A DNA stretch of 64,000 bases. Source: Mycobacterium lacus (GTDB lineage: Bacteria > Actinomycetota > Actinomycetes > Mycobacteriales > Mycobacteriaceae). The translations under genes and the position numbers were made by a program. The stretch spans positions 310,001 to 374,000 of the forward strand of contig NZ_AP022581.1 of assembly GCF_010731535.1 (NCBI RefSeq), written 5' to 3'. Of this stretch, positions 42,691 to 52,238 are shown one piece after another; within the stretch, counting starts at the first letter, position 1; every line of letters starts with the position of its first letter. The notes beneath the pieces were generated by a model, which saw nothing but the letters and a program-made list of their open reading frames with translations, ran no database searches and was not told the origin of the DNA.

Positions 42691-44325
42691 CTAAATCGCG
42701 TCGGCGTCGCGGATGATGTAGCCGTAGCCCTGCTCGGCCAAGAATCGCTGCCGGTGGGCCGCGTACTCGGCGTCCAGGCTGTCGCGGGCCACCACGGAGT
42801 AGAAGATGGCCCCACCGCCATCAGCCTTGGGCCGCAGCAGCCGGCCCAGCCGTTGGGCTTCCTCCTGGCGTGAGCCAAACGTTCCCGAAACCTGCACCGC
42901 CACAGCGGCTTCCGGCAAGTCGATGGAAAAGTTGGCGACCTTGGAGACCACCAGCCTGGAAACCTCGCCGCGACGGAAGGCGTCGAACAATGCTTCGCGT
43001 TCGGCGGTCTTGGTCGCGCCCTGGATCACCGGAGCGTTCAGCTCGACGCCAAGCTCGTCGAGCTGGTCCAGGTAGGCGCCGATCACCAGGGTCTGCTCGC
43101 CCGGGTGCTTCTCCAGAATCGACTTGACCACAGCGATTTTGGTGTGCACCGTCGAGCACAGCCGGTAGCGCTCTTCGGGCTCGGCGGTGGCATACATCAT
43201 CCGTTCGCTGTCGGTCATCGTGACCCGGACTTCGACACACTCCGCCGGCGCGATCCAGCCCTGCGCCTCGATGTCTTTCCATGGTGCGTCATAGCGTTTC
43301 GGGCCGATCAGGGAGAACACGTCGCCCTCGCGGCCGTCCTCCCGGATCAACGTGGCGGTCAAGCCCAGCCGCCGCTTGGACTGCAGGTCGGCGGTCATCC
43401 GGAACACCGGCGCCGGCAGCAGGTGGACCTCGTCGTAGATGATCAGTCCCCAGTCGCGGCTGTCGAAGAGTTCCAGATGACGGTACTCGCCCTTGGTGCG
43501 GCGGGTGATCATCTGGTACGTCGAGACGGTGACGGGCCGAATCTCCTTGCGCTCCCCGGAGTATTCGCCGATCTCGTCCTCGGTCAGGGAGGTGCGCGCG
43601 ACCAGCTCGCGTTTCCATTGCCGGGCCGCCACGATGTTGGTGACCAGGATGAGCGTTGTCGCGCTGGCCCGCGCCATCGCGGCCGCGCCGACCAGCGTCT
43701 TGCCGGCGCCGCACGGAAGGACGACCACGCCCGAGCCGCCGGACCAGAAAGCGTCCGCGGCCATCTGCTGGTAGTCGCGCAGGTGCCAGCCCTCCTGCCG
43801 CAGGCTCATGGGATGCGCTTCGCCGTCGACGTAACCGGCGAGATCCTCTGCGGGCCAACCGATCTTGAGCAGCAGCTGCTTGAGGCGGCCGCGCTCGCTG
43901 GGGTGGACGACGACGGTATCGTCATCGATCCGCGCGCCCAGCATTGGGGTGATCTTCTTGTTGCGCAGCACCTCCTCGAGCACCGCACGATCCAGGCTCA
44001 CCAGCGTCAGGCCGTGCGCCGGGTTCTTGACCAGTTGCAGCCGGCCGTAGCGGGCCATGGTGTCGACGATGTCGACGAGCAGTGGTTGGGGCACCGCGTA
44101 GCGGGAGAAACTGACCAGCGCGTCGACCACCTGTTCGGCATCGTGGCCAGCCGCACGGGCGTTCCACAACGCCAGCGGTGTGATGCGGTAGGTGTGCACA
44201 TGTTCGGGTGCGCGTTCCAGCTCGGCGAACGGCGCGATGGCCGCGCGTGCCGCACTGGCCAGCTCGTGGTCCACCTCGAGCAGTACCGACTTGTCGGACT
44301 GCACGATCAACGGCCCGTCAGGCAT
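42691..44325 (-). CDS. ercc3: XPB/ERCC3-type DNA helicase
   Basis: 544 aa from ATG 44325 (MPDGPLIVQSDK, aligning with the start of Rv0861c); ATG 44334 is three codons upstream. Superfamily 2, 3'-5' DNA helicase related to eukaryotic XPB: Walker A in LPCGAGKTLVGAA, DEAH-box variant IYDEVHLLPAP, SAT-like motif LTATLIRE, and the C-terminal motif VI FGSRQEEAQRLGRLLRP. Probably a repair or recombination motor. The helicase-associated gene lies 12 bp upstream on the same strand, forming an operon. Confidence 0.94.
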   Translation of the reverse strand: MPDGPLIVQSDKSVLLEVDHELASAARAAIAPFAELERAPEHVHTYRITPLALWNARAAGHDAEQVVDALVSFSRYAVPQPLLVDIVDTMARYGRLQLVKNPAHGLTLVSLDRAVLEEVLRNKKITPMLGARIDDDTVVVHPSERGRLKQLLLKIGWPAEDLAGYVDGEAHPMSLRQEGWHLRDYQQMAADAFWSGGSGVVVLPCGAGKTLVGAAAMARASATTLILVTNIVAARQWKRELVARTSLTEDEIGEYSGERKEIRPVTVSTYQMITRRTKGEYRHLELFDSRDWGLIIYDEVHLLPAPVFRMTADLQSKRRLGLTATLIREDGREGDVFSLIGPKRYDAPWKDIEAQGWIAPAECVEVRVTMTDSERMMYATAEPEERYRLCSTVHTKIAVVKSILEKHPGEQTLVIGAYLDQLDELGVELNAPVIQGATKTAEREALFDAFRRGEVSRLVVSKVANFSIDLPEAAVAVQVSGTFGSRQEEAQRLGRLLRPKADGGGAIFYSVVARDSLDAEYAAHRQRFLAEQGYGYIIRDADAI

Positions 44326-44337
44326 GAGACCCATTAT

Positions 44338-46605
44338 TCAGTCGTCGGCCGACATCACCGAGGTGATGCGGTGGATGGCGAACTCGCGCAGCCGCCCGGA
44401 CGACGAATCGTAGGCCGTCAGCTGACCACCCCGTATCACGATCGGCGACACCACCCGTTGGGTGGCCACACCCGCGGCGTCAAGATAGCCAATCAACACC
44501 GTGGCATCGTCCTTGGCCGCGCGCTGCAACAGTGACATCGTGACCGCGGGGTCGACGCGGATGGTGCCGAACGGTGCGGCGGTCACCCTGCGCAGCACCG
44601 AGACGAGGGCGTTGAGTGTTTCACGGCCCGGGCGCGCCAGGGGACGGTACGGCCGGCGCTGGTGCGGTGCGGGCACCCGGGCGCCGCGCGTCCGGACGTC
44701 GACGATCGCGCCAGTGGAGTCTTCGGCGGCCGGGGCGAAGCCCGCCGCCCGCAGCGCGATCAGCACTTCGGATATCGGTGCGGGAGACACCGCCACCGTC
44801 GGAGTCAGGGCGCGCAGCGCCAGCCCGTCGGCGGCGGGCGCCGCGACGGCCTGGGCCAGCAGCGCGGGGTCCTCGCACCGCACGAATGACGCGGCCATGC
44901 CTACGCGAAGCTGCCCATGCCGGCGTGCGACGTCATCGATAAGATATGTCAGTCCTTGCGGCACCGGCGTTTTCGAGTGCTTCGCGAAGAGTGCATGCAT
45001 CCAATCGCGGGTCTTACCGACGTCAAGCGCGTGCCGGATCGAGGGCTCGCTGATGCGATACACCATCGCGGTGCCCGCCGATTCGACGGTGGCGACCGTT
45101 GCGAGGTCGTCGGCGAGGTCGCGCTGAAGTGGCCCGGGTACCACGACGGTCAGGTCGGCCTGCACCAGGAAGTGGTCGATCGGTGCGGGCAGCGCCCGCG
45201 TCATCGCGTCGACCGCCGCGGCGGGGGCTCCGGCCGGCTCTAAGGCTTCTTGCAGTAGCGCCCGGCCGGGTGTGCTGATCGCCCCGCGACCCACCAAACC
45301 CAGCGCGTGGCCCTCGGCCAGCAGGTCCCCGATGGGTCCTGGCTGTAGCCGCCTGGCCCACCGCGGACGCCGCCAAATCAACGCCGCCGACGCCTCGGCG
45401 GCGTCGACACCGGCGCCGGCGGGCAGCTCGGCGAGCATGCCGAGCAACAGCCGGCGGTCCAGTGGGGCCGCCGTAGAGAACAGCGAATCCGAAAGGGCGC
45501 CATAAGTTTTGGCGTCAGGGCCGCGGCTGCCGATCAACGCGGGCCGAGCCGGGAGGTCGAGCCAGGTCCTCGCTAGTAGATGCCAACGCTCGGCGGCCGG
45601 CATCGAGGTGAACCGATCGGCGGCCACCGTTGGCGCCCAATGGGGTCCGTCGCCCTGGGGTGGCTCGGGATCGGGCTTGCCGCTGGCGATCAGTCCGGCC
45701 GCGTCCGCAACCTCGAGGATCAGGCCCAGCCGCGGTTCGTCGATGCCGGTAGCCTTGGCCAGCCGCTTGACGTCGCGAATTCCCAGTCCGCCGCTGCGTA
45801 GCTCGGCAACCGGTGCGGCGCTGAGGGTTTCGAGTAGTACTTCGAGTTCACGAAGCAGGTCGATGACGGCGCCGGCCGCCGCGGCATCGACATCGTCGGG
45901 CGCAGTGGTGCAGACCACCGGGTCGGGTGCGATCAGTTGGATCGGACCCGGGTTTTCGCCGCGCAGCACCTGACCCACGTGGCGGGGCAGGATCACCGTC
46001 TCGGCATCGATGCGTCGCAGCAGGCCCAACGCCAGCAGTCGCGGCACCGGCCGGTCCGCCTGCGCGCCGGGCGCGGCGTCACGGGTACGCCCCATCGGGG
46101 ACCCTTCTGCCAACTTCTGCAGCACATTCCGCTGCGCGTCGTCGAGCTCGGCGATCAGCTCGGCGATCTGCTCCCCGGTGAGCGAGCCGTCCTCCAGCGT
46201 GACCTGCCCCGGATGCCAGGGCAACGCCGTGGCGGTGCCGGCCGCCACCCGGACTGCGGCTTCGCCCCAGACCAGGGCGCGTTCCTTGAGGGCCGTGAGC
46301 GCGTCGACCACGTCGGCTTGGGCGGCGCGGTCACCGATCAGCGACAGCAGCTTGGCGATCGGCACCGGCGCGGTATCGGCCTGCAGCACCAGCAATGCGT
46401 CCAGCACTCCCAGCTGCAAGAAGTCGAGCTCATCGGCTGCGGCCTTGACCGATTGACGGGCCTGAGCGCGTGCGGCCAGGGCGGCAATGCTGCCCGGTGG
46501 CGGCTGAGAAAGGTCCGGCCGCAGCTCCAGCAGCCGAATCAGCCGCTCGTCGGGCAAGTCGGCCAGCCAGGACCCCAGCGGGATATCCGGGGTGTTTTCC
46601 GTCAT
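44338..46605 (-). CDS. Helicase-associated protein, Rv0862c-like
   Basis: 755 aa from ATG 46605 (MTENTPDIPLGSWLADLPDE), the same length and start as I recall for Rv0862c (756 aa). The N-terminal half is repetitive Leu-rich helical sequence. The C-terminus (FGTIRVDPAVTMSLLQRAAK, then LIGYLDAAGVATQRVVSPIV) resembles the XPB-associated helicase C-terminal (WYL-like) domain. Conserved next to ercc3 in actinobacteria, so a partner role is inferred. The frame is open upstream through a 17-bp tandem repeat, but that part is not conserved coding sequence. Confidence 0.9.
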   Translation of the reverse strand: MTENTPDIPLGSWLADLPDERLIRLLELRPDLSQPPPGSIAALAARAQARQSVKAAADELDFLQLGVLDALLVLQADTAPVPIAKLLSLIGDRAAQADVVDALTALKERALVWGEAAVRVAAGTATALPWHPGQVTLEDGSLTGEQIAELIAELDDAQRNVLQKLAEGSPMGRTRDAAPGAQADRPVPRLLALGLLRRIDAETVILPRHVGQVLRGENPGPIQLIAPDPVVCTTAPDDVDAAAAGAVIDLLRELEVLLETLSAAPVAELRSGGLGIRDVKRLAKATGIDEPRLGLILEVADAAGLIASGKPDPEPPQGDGPHWAPTVAADRFTSMPAAERWHLLARTWLDLPARPALIGSRGPDAKTYGALSDSLFSTAAPLDRRLLLGMLAELPAGAGVDAAEASAALIWRRPRWARRLQPGPIGDLLAEGHALGLVGRGAISTPGRALLQEALEPAGAPAAAVDAMTRALPAPIDHFLVQADLTVVVPGPLQRDLADDLATVATVESAGTAMVYRISEPSIRHALDVGKTRDWMHALFAKHSKTPVPQGLTYLIDDVARRHGQLRVGMAASFVRCEDPALLAQAVAAPAADGLALRALTPTVAVSPAPISEVLIALRAAGFAPAAEDSTGAIVDVRTRGARVPAPHQRRPYRPLARPGRETLNALVSVLRRVTAAPFGTIRVDPAVTMSLLQRAAKDDATVLIGYLDAAGVATQRVVSPIVIRGGQLTAYDSSSGRLREFAIHRITSVMSADD

Positions 46606-46606
46606 T

Positions 46607-46672
46607 GTTGACCAGGGTAGGGGGTTGACCAGGGTAGGGGGTTGACCAGGGTAGGGGGTTGACCTGGGGTAA
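46607..46672. repeat. 17-bp tandem repeat (mini-VNTR), three full copies plus a degenerate fourth
   Basis: The unit GTTGACCAGGGTAGGGG occurs at 46607-46623, 46624-46640 and 46641-46657, identical each time, and a fourth copy to about 46672 carries substitutions. It starts one base upstream of the Rv0862c-like start codon, so it forms the promoter/5' leader. 17 bp is not a multiple of three, which fits non-coding sequence. Confidence 0.9.
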
Positions 46673-46771
46673 AGCAGCCGGCGGACCGTCACACCCGGTG
46701 ACCGGGCGGGCGGGTGAGTCGGTTCACGAGTGGCCAACCTTGCGCCACGCGCGCCGGTGGGACCTGTCAGA

Positions 46772-46981
46772 ATGGACCGCGTGGCTGACATTGCTGAAGG
46801 CAAGGAACGCAAGACCAAGTACGTGGACCCCGGCTGGCCGACCACGGATCCGGACGACCACGCCGTAAGCGAACTCGTGACCGACCGCACGGGCGCGCTA
46901 TCACCCTTCGGTGAATTGGTGTTCCCGATGCCCGCCGACCACCTGCCATACGTCCACCCGGTGACGGTCGTCAACCGCTAG
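46772..46981 (+). CDS. Conserved small protein, Rv0863-like
   Basis: 69 aa from ATG 46772 ([20 protein letters not shown]); GTG 46781 is a close alternative and the frame is open back to 46730. Conserved features: [20 protein letters not shown] and [20 protein letters not shown]. Small, Pro/Asp-rich, no signal or membrane segment. Function unknown; synteny with Rv0863 between the helicase pair and moaC supports it. The moaC start follows 8 bp after the stop. Confidence 0.82.
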   Translation: MDRVADIAEGKERKTKYVDPGWPTTDPDDHAVSELVTDRTGALSPFGELVFPMPADHLPYVHPVTVVNR

Positions 46982-46989
46982 GTGCCGGG

Positions 46990-47502
46990 ATGGCCAGGGC
47001 TTCCAGGGCATCCAGAAACCCGGCGAGCTGCGAGCCCGCACCGCTGTCGCACCTGGATGAGCGGGGGGCAGCGCACATGGTCGACGTCACGGAAAAGGGA
47101 GCCACCAGGCGCACCGCCGTTGCCGCCGGTTCGTTGCGTACCTCGGCGCACGTGGTGGCGCTGATCTCGACCGGCGGCCTGCCCAAGGGTGACGCGCTGG
47201 CCACCGCGCGGGTGGCGGGCATATTGGCGGCCAAGCGGACCAGCGACCTGATTCCCCTTTGCCACCAGCTCGCGCTCACCGGCGTCGACGTCGATTTCAC
47301 CATCGGCGAGTCGGCTATCGAGATCAATGCGACCGTGCGCAGCACCGACCGCACGGGGGTGGAGATGGAGGCGCTGACCGCCGTCAGCGTGGCGGCCCTG
47401 ACGCTCTACGACATGATCAAGGCGGTCGACCCGGCCGCTGCCATCGATGACGTCCGCGTGCTCCGCAAAGAGGGCGGCAAGACCGGAACCTGGACACGGT
47501 GA
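46990..47502 (+). CDS. moaC: Cyclic pyranopterin monophosphate synthase
   Basis: 170 aa. Second step of molybdenum cofactor synthesis, converting the MoaA product into cPMP. Motifs: [44 protein letters not shown] and [27 protein letters not shown]. Position matches Rv0864. The stop overlaps the start of the next gene (mog). Confidence 0.94.
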   Translation: MARASRASRNPASCEPAPLSHLDERGAAHMVDVTEKGATRRTAVAAGSLRTSAHVVALISTGGLPKGDALATARVAGILAAKRTSDLIPLCHQLALTGVDVDFTIGESAIEINATVRSTDRTGVEMEALTAVSVAALTLYDMIKAVDPAAAIDDVRVLRKEGGKTGTWTR

Positions 47503-47984
47503 TGGGCGCCCGATCGGCACGGGTCATCGTCGCCTCCACCCGCGCGTCGGCCGGTGTGTACGACGATCGGTGCGGCCCGATTATCGCTGAATGGCTTGGG
47601 CAGCATGGGTTTTCGCCTGTGCAACCGGAGGTGGTCGCCGACGGAGAGCCGGTCGGCCAGGCGCTGCGCGGCGCCCTCGACGCCGGCGTCGACGTGATCA
47701 TCACCTCGGGTGGCACCGGCATCTCGCCCAGCGACAGCACGCCGGACCAAACCGCGGCGGTGCTGGACTACATGATCCCCGGGCTGGCCGACGCGATCCG
47801 CCGCTCGGGCTGGCCGAAGGTGCCGACGTCCGTGTTGTCGCGCGGGGTGTGTGGTGTGGCCGGACAGACGTTGGTTGTCAACCTCCCCGGGTCGCCGGGT
47901 GGGGTGCGCGACGGCCTTGCGGTGCTTGCCGAGGTGCTGGATCATGCGCTCGAACAACTCGCCGGCGAAGATCACCCGGGATGA
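47502..47984 (+). CDS. mog: Molybdopterin adenylyltransferase-type protein (MogA/MoaB family)
   Basis: 160 aa from ATG 47502 (GTG 47499 one codon upstream). Binds molybdopterin and activates it by adenylylation before metal insertion. Motifs: [35 protein letters not shown]. Fits Rv0865. The stop overlaps moaE as ATGA, giving a tight moaC-mog-moaE operon. Confidence 0.93.
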   Translation: MGARSARVIVASTRASAGVYDDRCGPIIAEWLGQHGFSPVQPEVVADGEPVGQALRGALDAGVDVIITSGGTGISPSDSTPDQTAAVLDYMIPGLADAIRRSGWPKVPTSVLSRGVCGVAGQTLVVNLPGSPGGVRDGLAVLAEVLDHALEQLAGEDHPG

Positions 47985-48406
47985 CGCTGGTCCTGCGCGC
48001 GGCCCTAACCGACCAACCGATCTCCTTGGCCGAGCACGAGGACCTGGTCCGCCACCAATCGGCGGGTGCGATCGTCGGATTCGTCGGCATGATCCGCGAC
48101 CACGACGGTGGGCGCGGGGTGTCGCGGCTCGAATACTCCGCGCACCCGTCGGCCGCTGAGGTCATTGCCGACGTCGTGGCCGAGGTCGCCGCGGAGTCCA
48201 GCGGCGTGCGCGCCATCGCGGCCAGCCACCGGATCGGCGTCCTGCAGATTGGTGAGGCGGCCCTGGTGGTCGCGGTCGCCGCCGACCATCGGCGTGCGGC
48301 GTTTGCCACCTGCGCGAAGCTGGTGGACACCATCAAGGCGCGGCTACCGGTTTGGAAGCACCAGTTCTTCGACGATGGGACCGAAGAATGGGTGGGTTCG
48401 GCCTAA
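47981..48406 (+). CDS. moaE2: Molybdopterin synthase large subunit
   Basis: 141 aa from ATG 47981, the same length as I recall for Rv0866. Catalyses sulfur transfer from thiocarboxylated MoaD to cPMP. Motifs: [44 protein letters not shown] and the catalytic Lys region [16 protein letters not shown]. Its small-subunit partner moaD2 lies 1.5 kb away on the other strand, beyond rpfA. Confidence 0.94.
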   Translation: MTLVLRAALTDQPISLAEHEDLVRHQSAGAIVGFVGMIRDHDGGRGVSRLEYSAHPSAAEVIADVVAEVAAESSGVRAIAASHRIGVLQIGEAALVVAVAADHRRAAFATCAKLVDTIKARLPVWKHQFFDDGTEEWVGSA

Positions 48407-48435
48407 CGCAGCGGGCAATCTGACGCCCTACGTTG

Positions 48436-49660
<1,225 letters not shown>

Positions 49661-49847
49661 AGGGAAGCACGCCATCGGGCGCTGGCGGGCTTCCGCAGAC
49701 GGTAGCGGTTTCCGGCGATCTCGTCACCTGTCGGCTTTTTCGGCGTTTCCGCCGCCGAAGTCCGGGAAAAGGCCAGGAAAACATGGCGTTTCCGCAGTTC
49801 AGACGGCTTCGCAATCGGAGCGTGTCCCGCCCGTTATTGTTCCGTTA

Positions 49848-49863
49848 CGTGAGGTATTTCACA
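49848..49863. promoter_or_regulatory. CRP-like binding site upstream of rpfA
   Basis: CGTGAGGTATTTCACA fits the CRP consensus TGTGA-N6-TCACA in 9 of 10 defined positions (C in place of the first T). It lies about 190 bp upstream of the riboswitch start and 4 bp beyond the moaD2 stop. rpfA of M. tuberculosis is a reported target of the CRP protein Rv3676. The 190 bp between this site and the riboswitch should hold the rpfA promoter; I could not fix a -10. Confidence 0.6.
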
Positions 49864-49867
49864 CCGC

Positions 49868-50137
49868 TCAGCCGCCGGCGAAGGGCGGGAGTACGTCAAT
49901 GGTGTTGCCGGCGGATAACGCTGTGGCCTCATCTCGGACGGCAATCCCGTCGCAGAGATAAGAGCACCGGCTCAACACCGCTGCGAGACGAGCCCTGCGC
50001 ACCGCCAGGCCGTCGACCAGCTCGGCGACCGTCGTGCCCGGCCGGAGCGTCAGCGTCTCCGACTCGGCGCCCGCAGCCGCCCGCGCGGCCGCGAAGTAGC
50101 GGACGGTCACCTGAATTCCGGCCGATGTGTCGGGCAC
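49868..50137 (-). CDS. moaD2: Molybdopterin synthase small subunit
   Basis: 89 aa, ubiquitin-like sulfur carrier. It ends in the obligatory Gly-Gly (DVLPPFAGG), which is thiocarboxylated. Core ITVRYFAAARAAAG-like start (VTVRYFAAARAAAGAESET). It lies one base after the moaA2 stop, so the two are co-transcribed. Partner of MoaE2 encoded at 47981. Matches Rv0868c. Confidence 0.93.
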   Translation of the reverse strand: MPDTSAGIQVTVRYFAAARAAAGAESETLTLRPGTTVAELVDGLAVRRARLAAVLSRCSYLCDGIAVRDEATALSAGNTIDVLPPFAGG

Positions 50138-50138
50138 C

Positions 50139-51221
50139 CTAACCGCCGATCGCGCTCATTGGGCGGTCCGGCTGGACGAATCCGGGGTCGTTGATGCCGT
50201 GGCCGGCCGGCTTGGCCCACATCGCGGCGCGCCACGCCGCCTCGATCGCGTCATCGTCGGCGCCGCCGCGCAAGAGGCCCCGAAGGTCGGTCTCCTCGGT
50301 GGAGAACAGGCAGCTGCGGATCTGTCCGTCGGCCGTCAGCCGGGTGCGGTCACAGTTCGCGCAGAAGGCATGCGACACCGAGGCGATGACGCCAACCTTC
50401 CCGGCCGGTGTATTCGGGCCGTCGTCAACCAGCCAGAGCTCGGCTGGAGCCGAACCCCGCGGCGCCGGATCGGGCCGCAGCCGGAAGTGAGGCCGCAGCG
50501 CCGCCAGGACGTCGTCGGCACTCAGCGCGGCGTCACGCCGCCACTCGTGCCCCGCGTCCAGCGGCATTTGCTCGATGACCCGTAGCTGGTAGCCATGGTC
50601 GAGGCAGAACCTCAGCAATCCGACGACATCCTCGCGACCGGTGGCCGGGTCGAGCACGGCGTTCACCTTGACGGGCGACAGCCCGGCGTGCTTGGCGGCG
50701 GCCAAGCCGTCCAGCACGTCAGCGAGCCGGTCTCGACGGGTGATGGCCGCGAAGCGGGCGCCGTTGACGCTGTCCAGGGACACGTTGACCCGGTCCAGGC
50801 CTGCCGCTGCCAGAGCGGCTGCCCGCCGTGCCAGCCCCACGCCGTTGGTGGTCAGCGAGATCTCCGGGCGGGGCCGCAGACTGGCCGCGGCCGCGATCAC
50901 CTCCTCGAGATGCCGGGCCAGCAGCGGCTCACCGCCGGTAAACCGAACGCTGGTCACACCGAGCCGGGTGACGGCAATGCCCATCAGCCGGGCCAGCTCG
51001 TCGGGTCGCAGCACCTGTTCGCGGGGCAGCCAGTCCAGTCCCTCTTCCGGCATGCAGTACTTGCAGCGCAGATTGCAGCGGTCGGTCAGCGACACCCGCA
51101 GGTCGGTGGCGACTCGGCCGAAAGTGTCAATCAACGGGCCAGTCTGAGGTGCGGTCCGCGCGGCGGCAATGTCGTCCGGACGGCTGCGCACCGTCGGTAG
51201 GCCCAACGCGGTCAGCGTCAT
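50139..51221 (-). CDS. moaA2: GTP 3',8-cyclase, radical SAM
   Basis: 360 aa. First step of molybdenum cofactor synthesis. The N-terminal [4Fe-4S] motif is CNLRCKYC (SLTDRCNLRCKYCMPEEGL), then TGGEPLL, and the C-terminal cluster Cys in FCANCDRTRLTADGQIRSC. It ends SAIGG, the Gly-Gly tail typical of MoaA. Start ATG 51221 overlaps the stop of a small YccF-like gene as ATGA. Matches Rv0869c. Confidence 0.95.
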   Translation of the reverse strand: MTLTALGLPTVRSRPDDIAAARTAPQTGPLIDTFGRVATDLRVSLTDRCNLRCKYCMPEEGLDWLPREQVLRPDELARLMGIAVTRLGVTSVRFTGGEPLLARHLEEVIAAAASLRPRPEISLTTNGVGLARRAAALAAAGLDRVNVSLDSVNGARFAAITRRDRLADVLDGLAAAKHAGLSPVKVNAVLDPATGREDVVGLLRFCLDHGYQLRVIEQMPLDAGHEWRRDAALSADDVLAALRPHFRLRPDPAPRGSAPAELWLVDDGPNTPAGKVGVIASVSHAFCANCDRTRLTADGQIRSCLFSTEETDLRGLLRGGADDDAIEAAWRAAMWAKPAGHGINDPGFVQPDRPMSAIGG

Positions 51222-51370
51222 GCGGCTGCCCGCTCGGGAGTGGAAACGATAGCAGCGGTAAAGGGGATGGTGACGAGGAGCGAGAAGCTCACAAGTGCCG
51301 CGGCCAGGTAGCCGGCGGCCGACCAGAGGCCACCGAAGACGGGCCAGACGACGTTCAGGATCACGCGCAT
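51218..51370 (-). pseudogene. Truncated YccF-like membrane protein (Rv0870c position)
   Basis: 50-aa frame from ATG 51370, with GGAGGAGGC just upstream, too short for many gene finders. It begins MRVILNVVWPVFGGLWSAAG and continues LVSFSLLVTIPFTA, the opening of a YccF domain, then diverges and stops, overlapping the moaA2 start as ATGA. Full YccF proteins have a second, similar half and about 120-130 aa (as I recall for Rv0870c), so an internal or 3' deletion is inferred. The strong ribosome site and coupling suggest it is still translated and may couple moaA2 translation. It could also be a functional minimal membrane peptide with two short helices. Confidence 0.65.
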
Positions 51371-51509
51371 GCCTCCTCCAGCGGTAGTGCCAGCCTACCC
51401 AGCCACCGGTAAGAGGGGTGCTCGGCGGGCGAGCACCCGAGTAGGATCTGACATCATCATCGCGTCCTGCGCGTTGCGGGACGCGTCTTCTGTTGCCGAT
51501 TCCCAGTAA

Positions 51510-51941
<432 letters not shown>

Positions 51942-51990
51942 CCCGACGACGATGCGCGCCGCGGAGCAGCGCGAATCCGCGGCGTCTTGT

Positions 51991-52011
51991 CACATCCGCC
52001 ACATTGGCCTC
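51991..52011. repeat. 21-bp dispersed direct repeat, copy 2
   Basis: Identical to 34213-34233. The 297-bp region 51942-52238 upstream of fadE10 has no gene. After the repeat comes GCCCATCTCACTGCGACA, similar to the arm of the fadA hairpin, but no matching second arm is present here. At the orthologous place M. tuberculosis has a PE_PGRS gene, which is missing. Confidence 0.6.
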
Positions 52012-52238
52012 TGTCCGGCCGGATGTTCGTCATGCCCATCTCACTGCGACACACACCCGGCCGTCGCCGCGACCAACGAGACGCGATTGGGCCGGTCGTG
52101 CCCGCGCTGAGGCCGGGCAATTTCAGCTCATCCGGCGACCCAGAACCGACACGTGCGCCGCGAAGCTACCGGCGCGTAACATTCGGGCAGACACCGGGCA
52201 CCTATGCCTCGATGTGATTCGTTAGCGAGGAGGCGACG

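Noticed and set aside
46606..46974. N-terminal extension of the helicase-associated protein to 878 aa
   Set aside because: The extension runs through a 17-bp tandem repeat and antisense to the Rv0863-like gene; the 46605 start matches the known family start and length.
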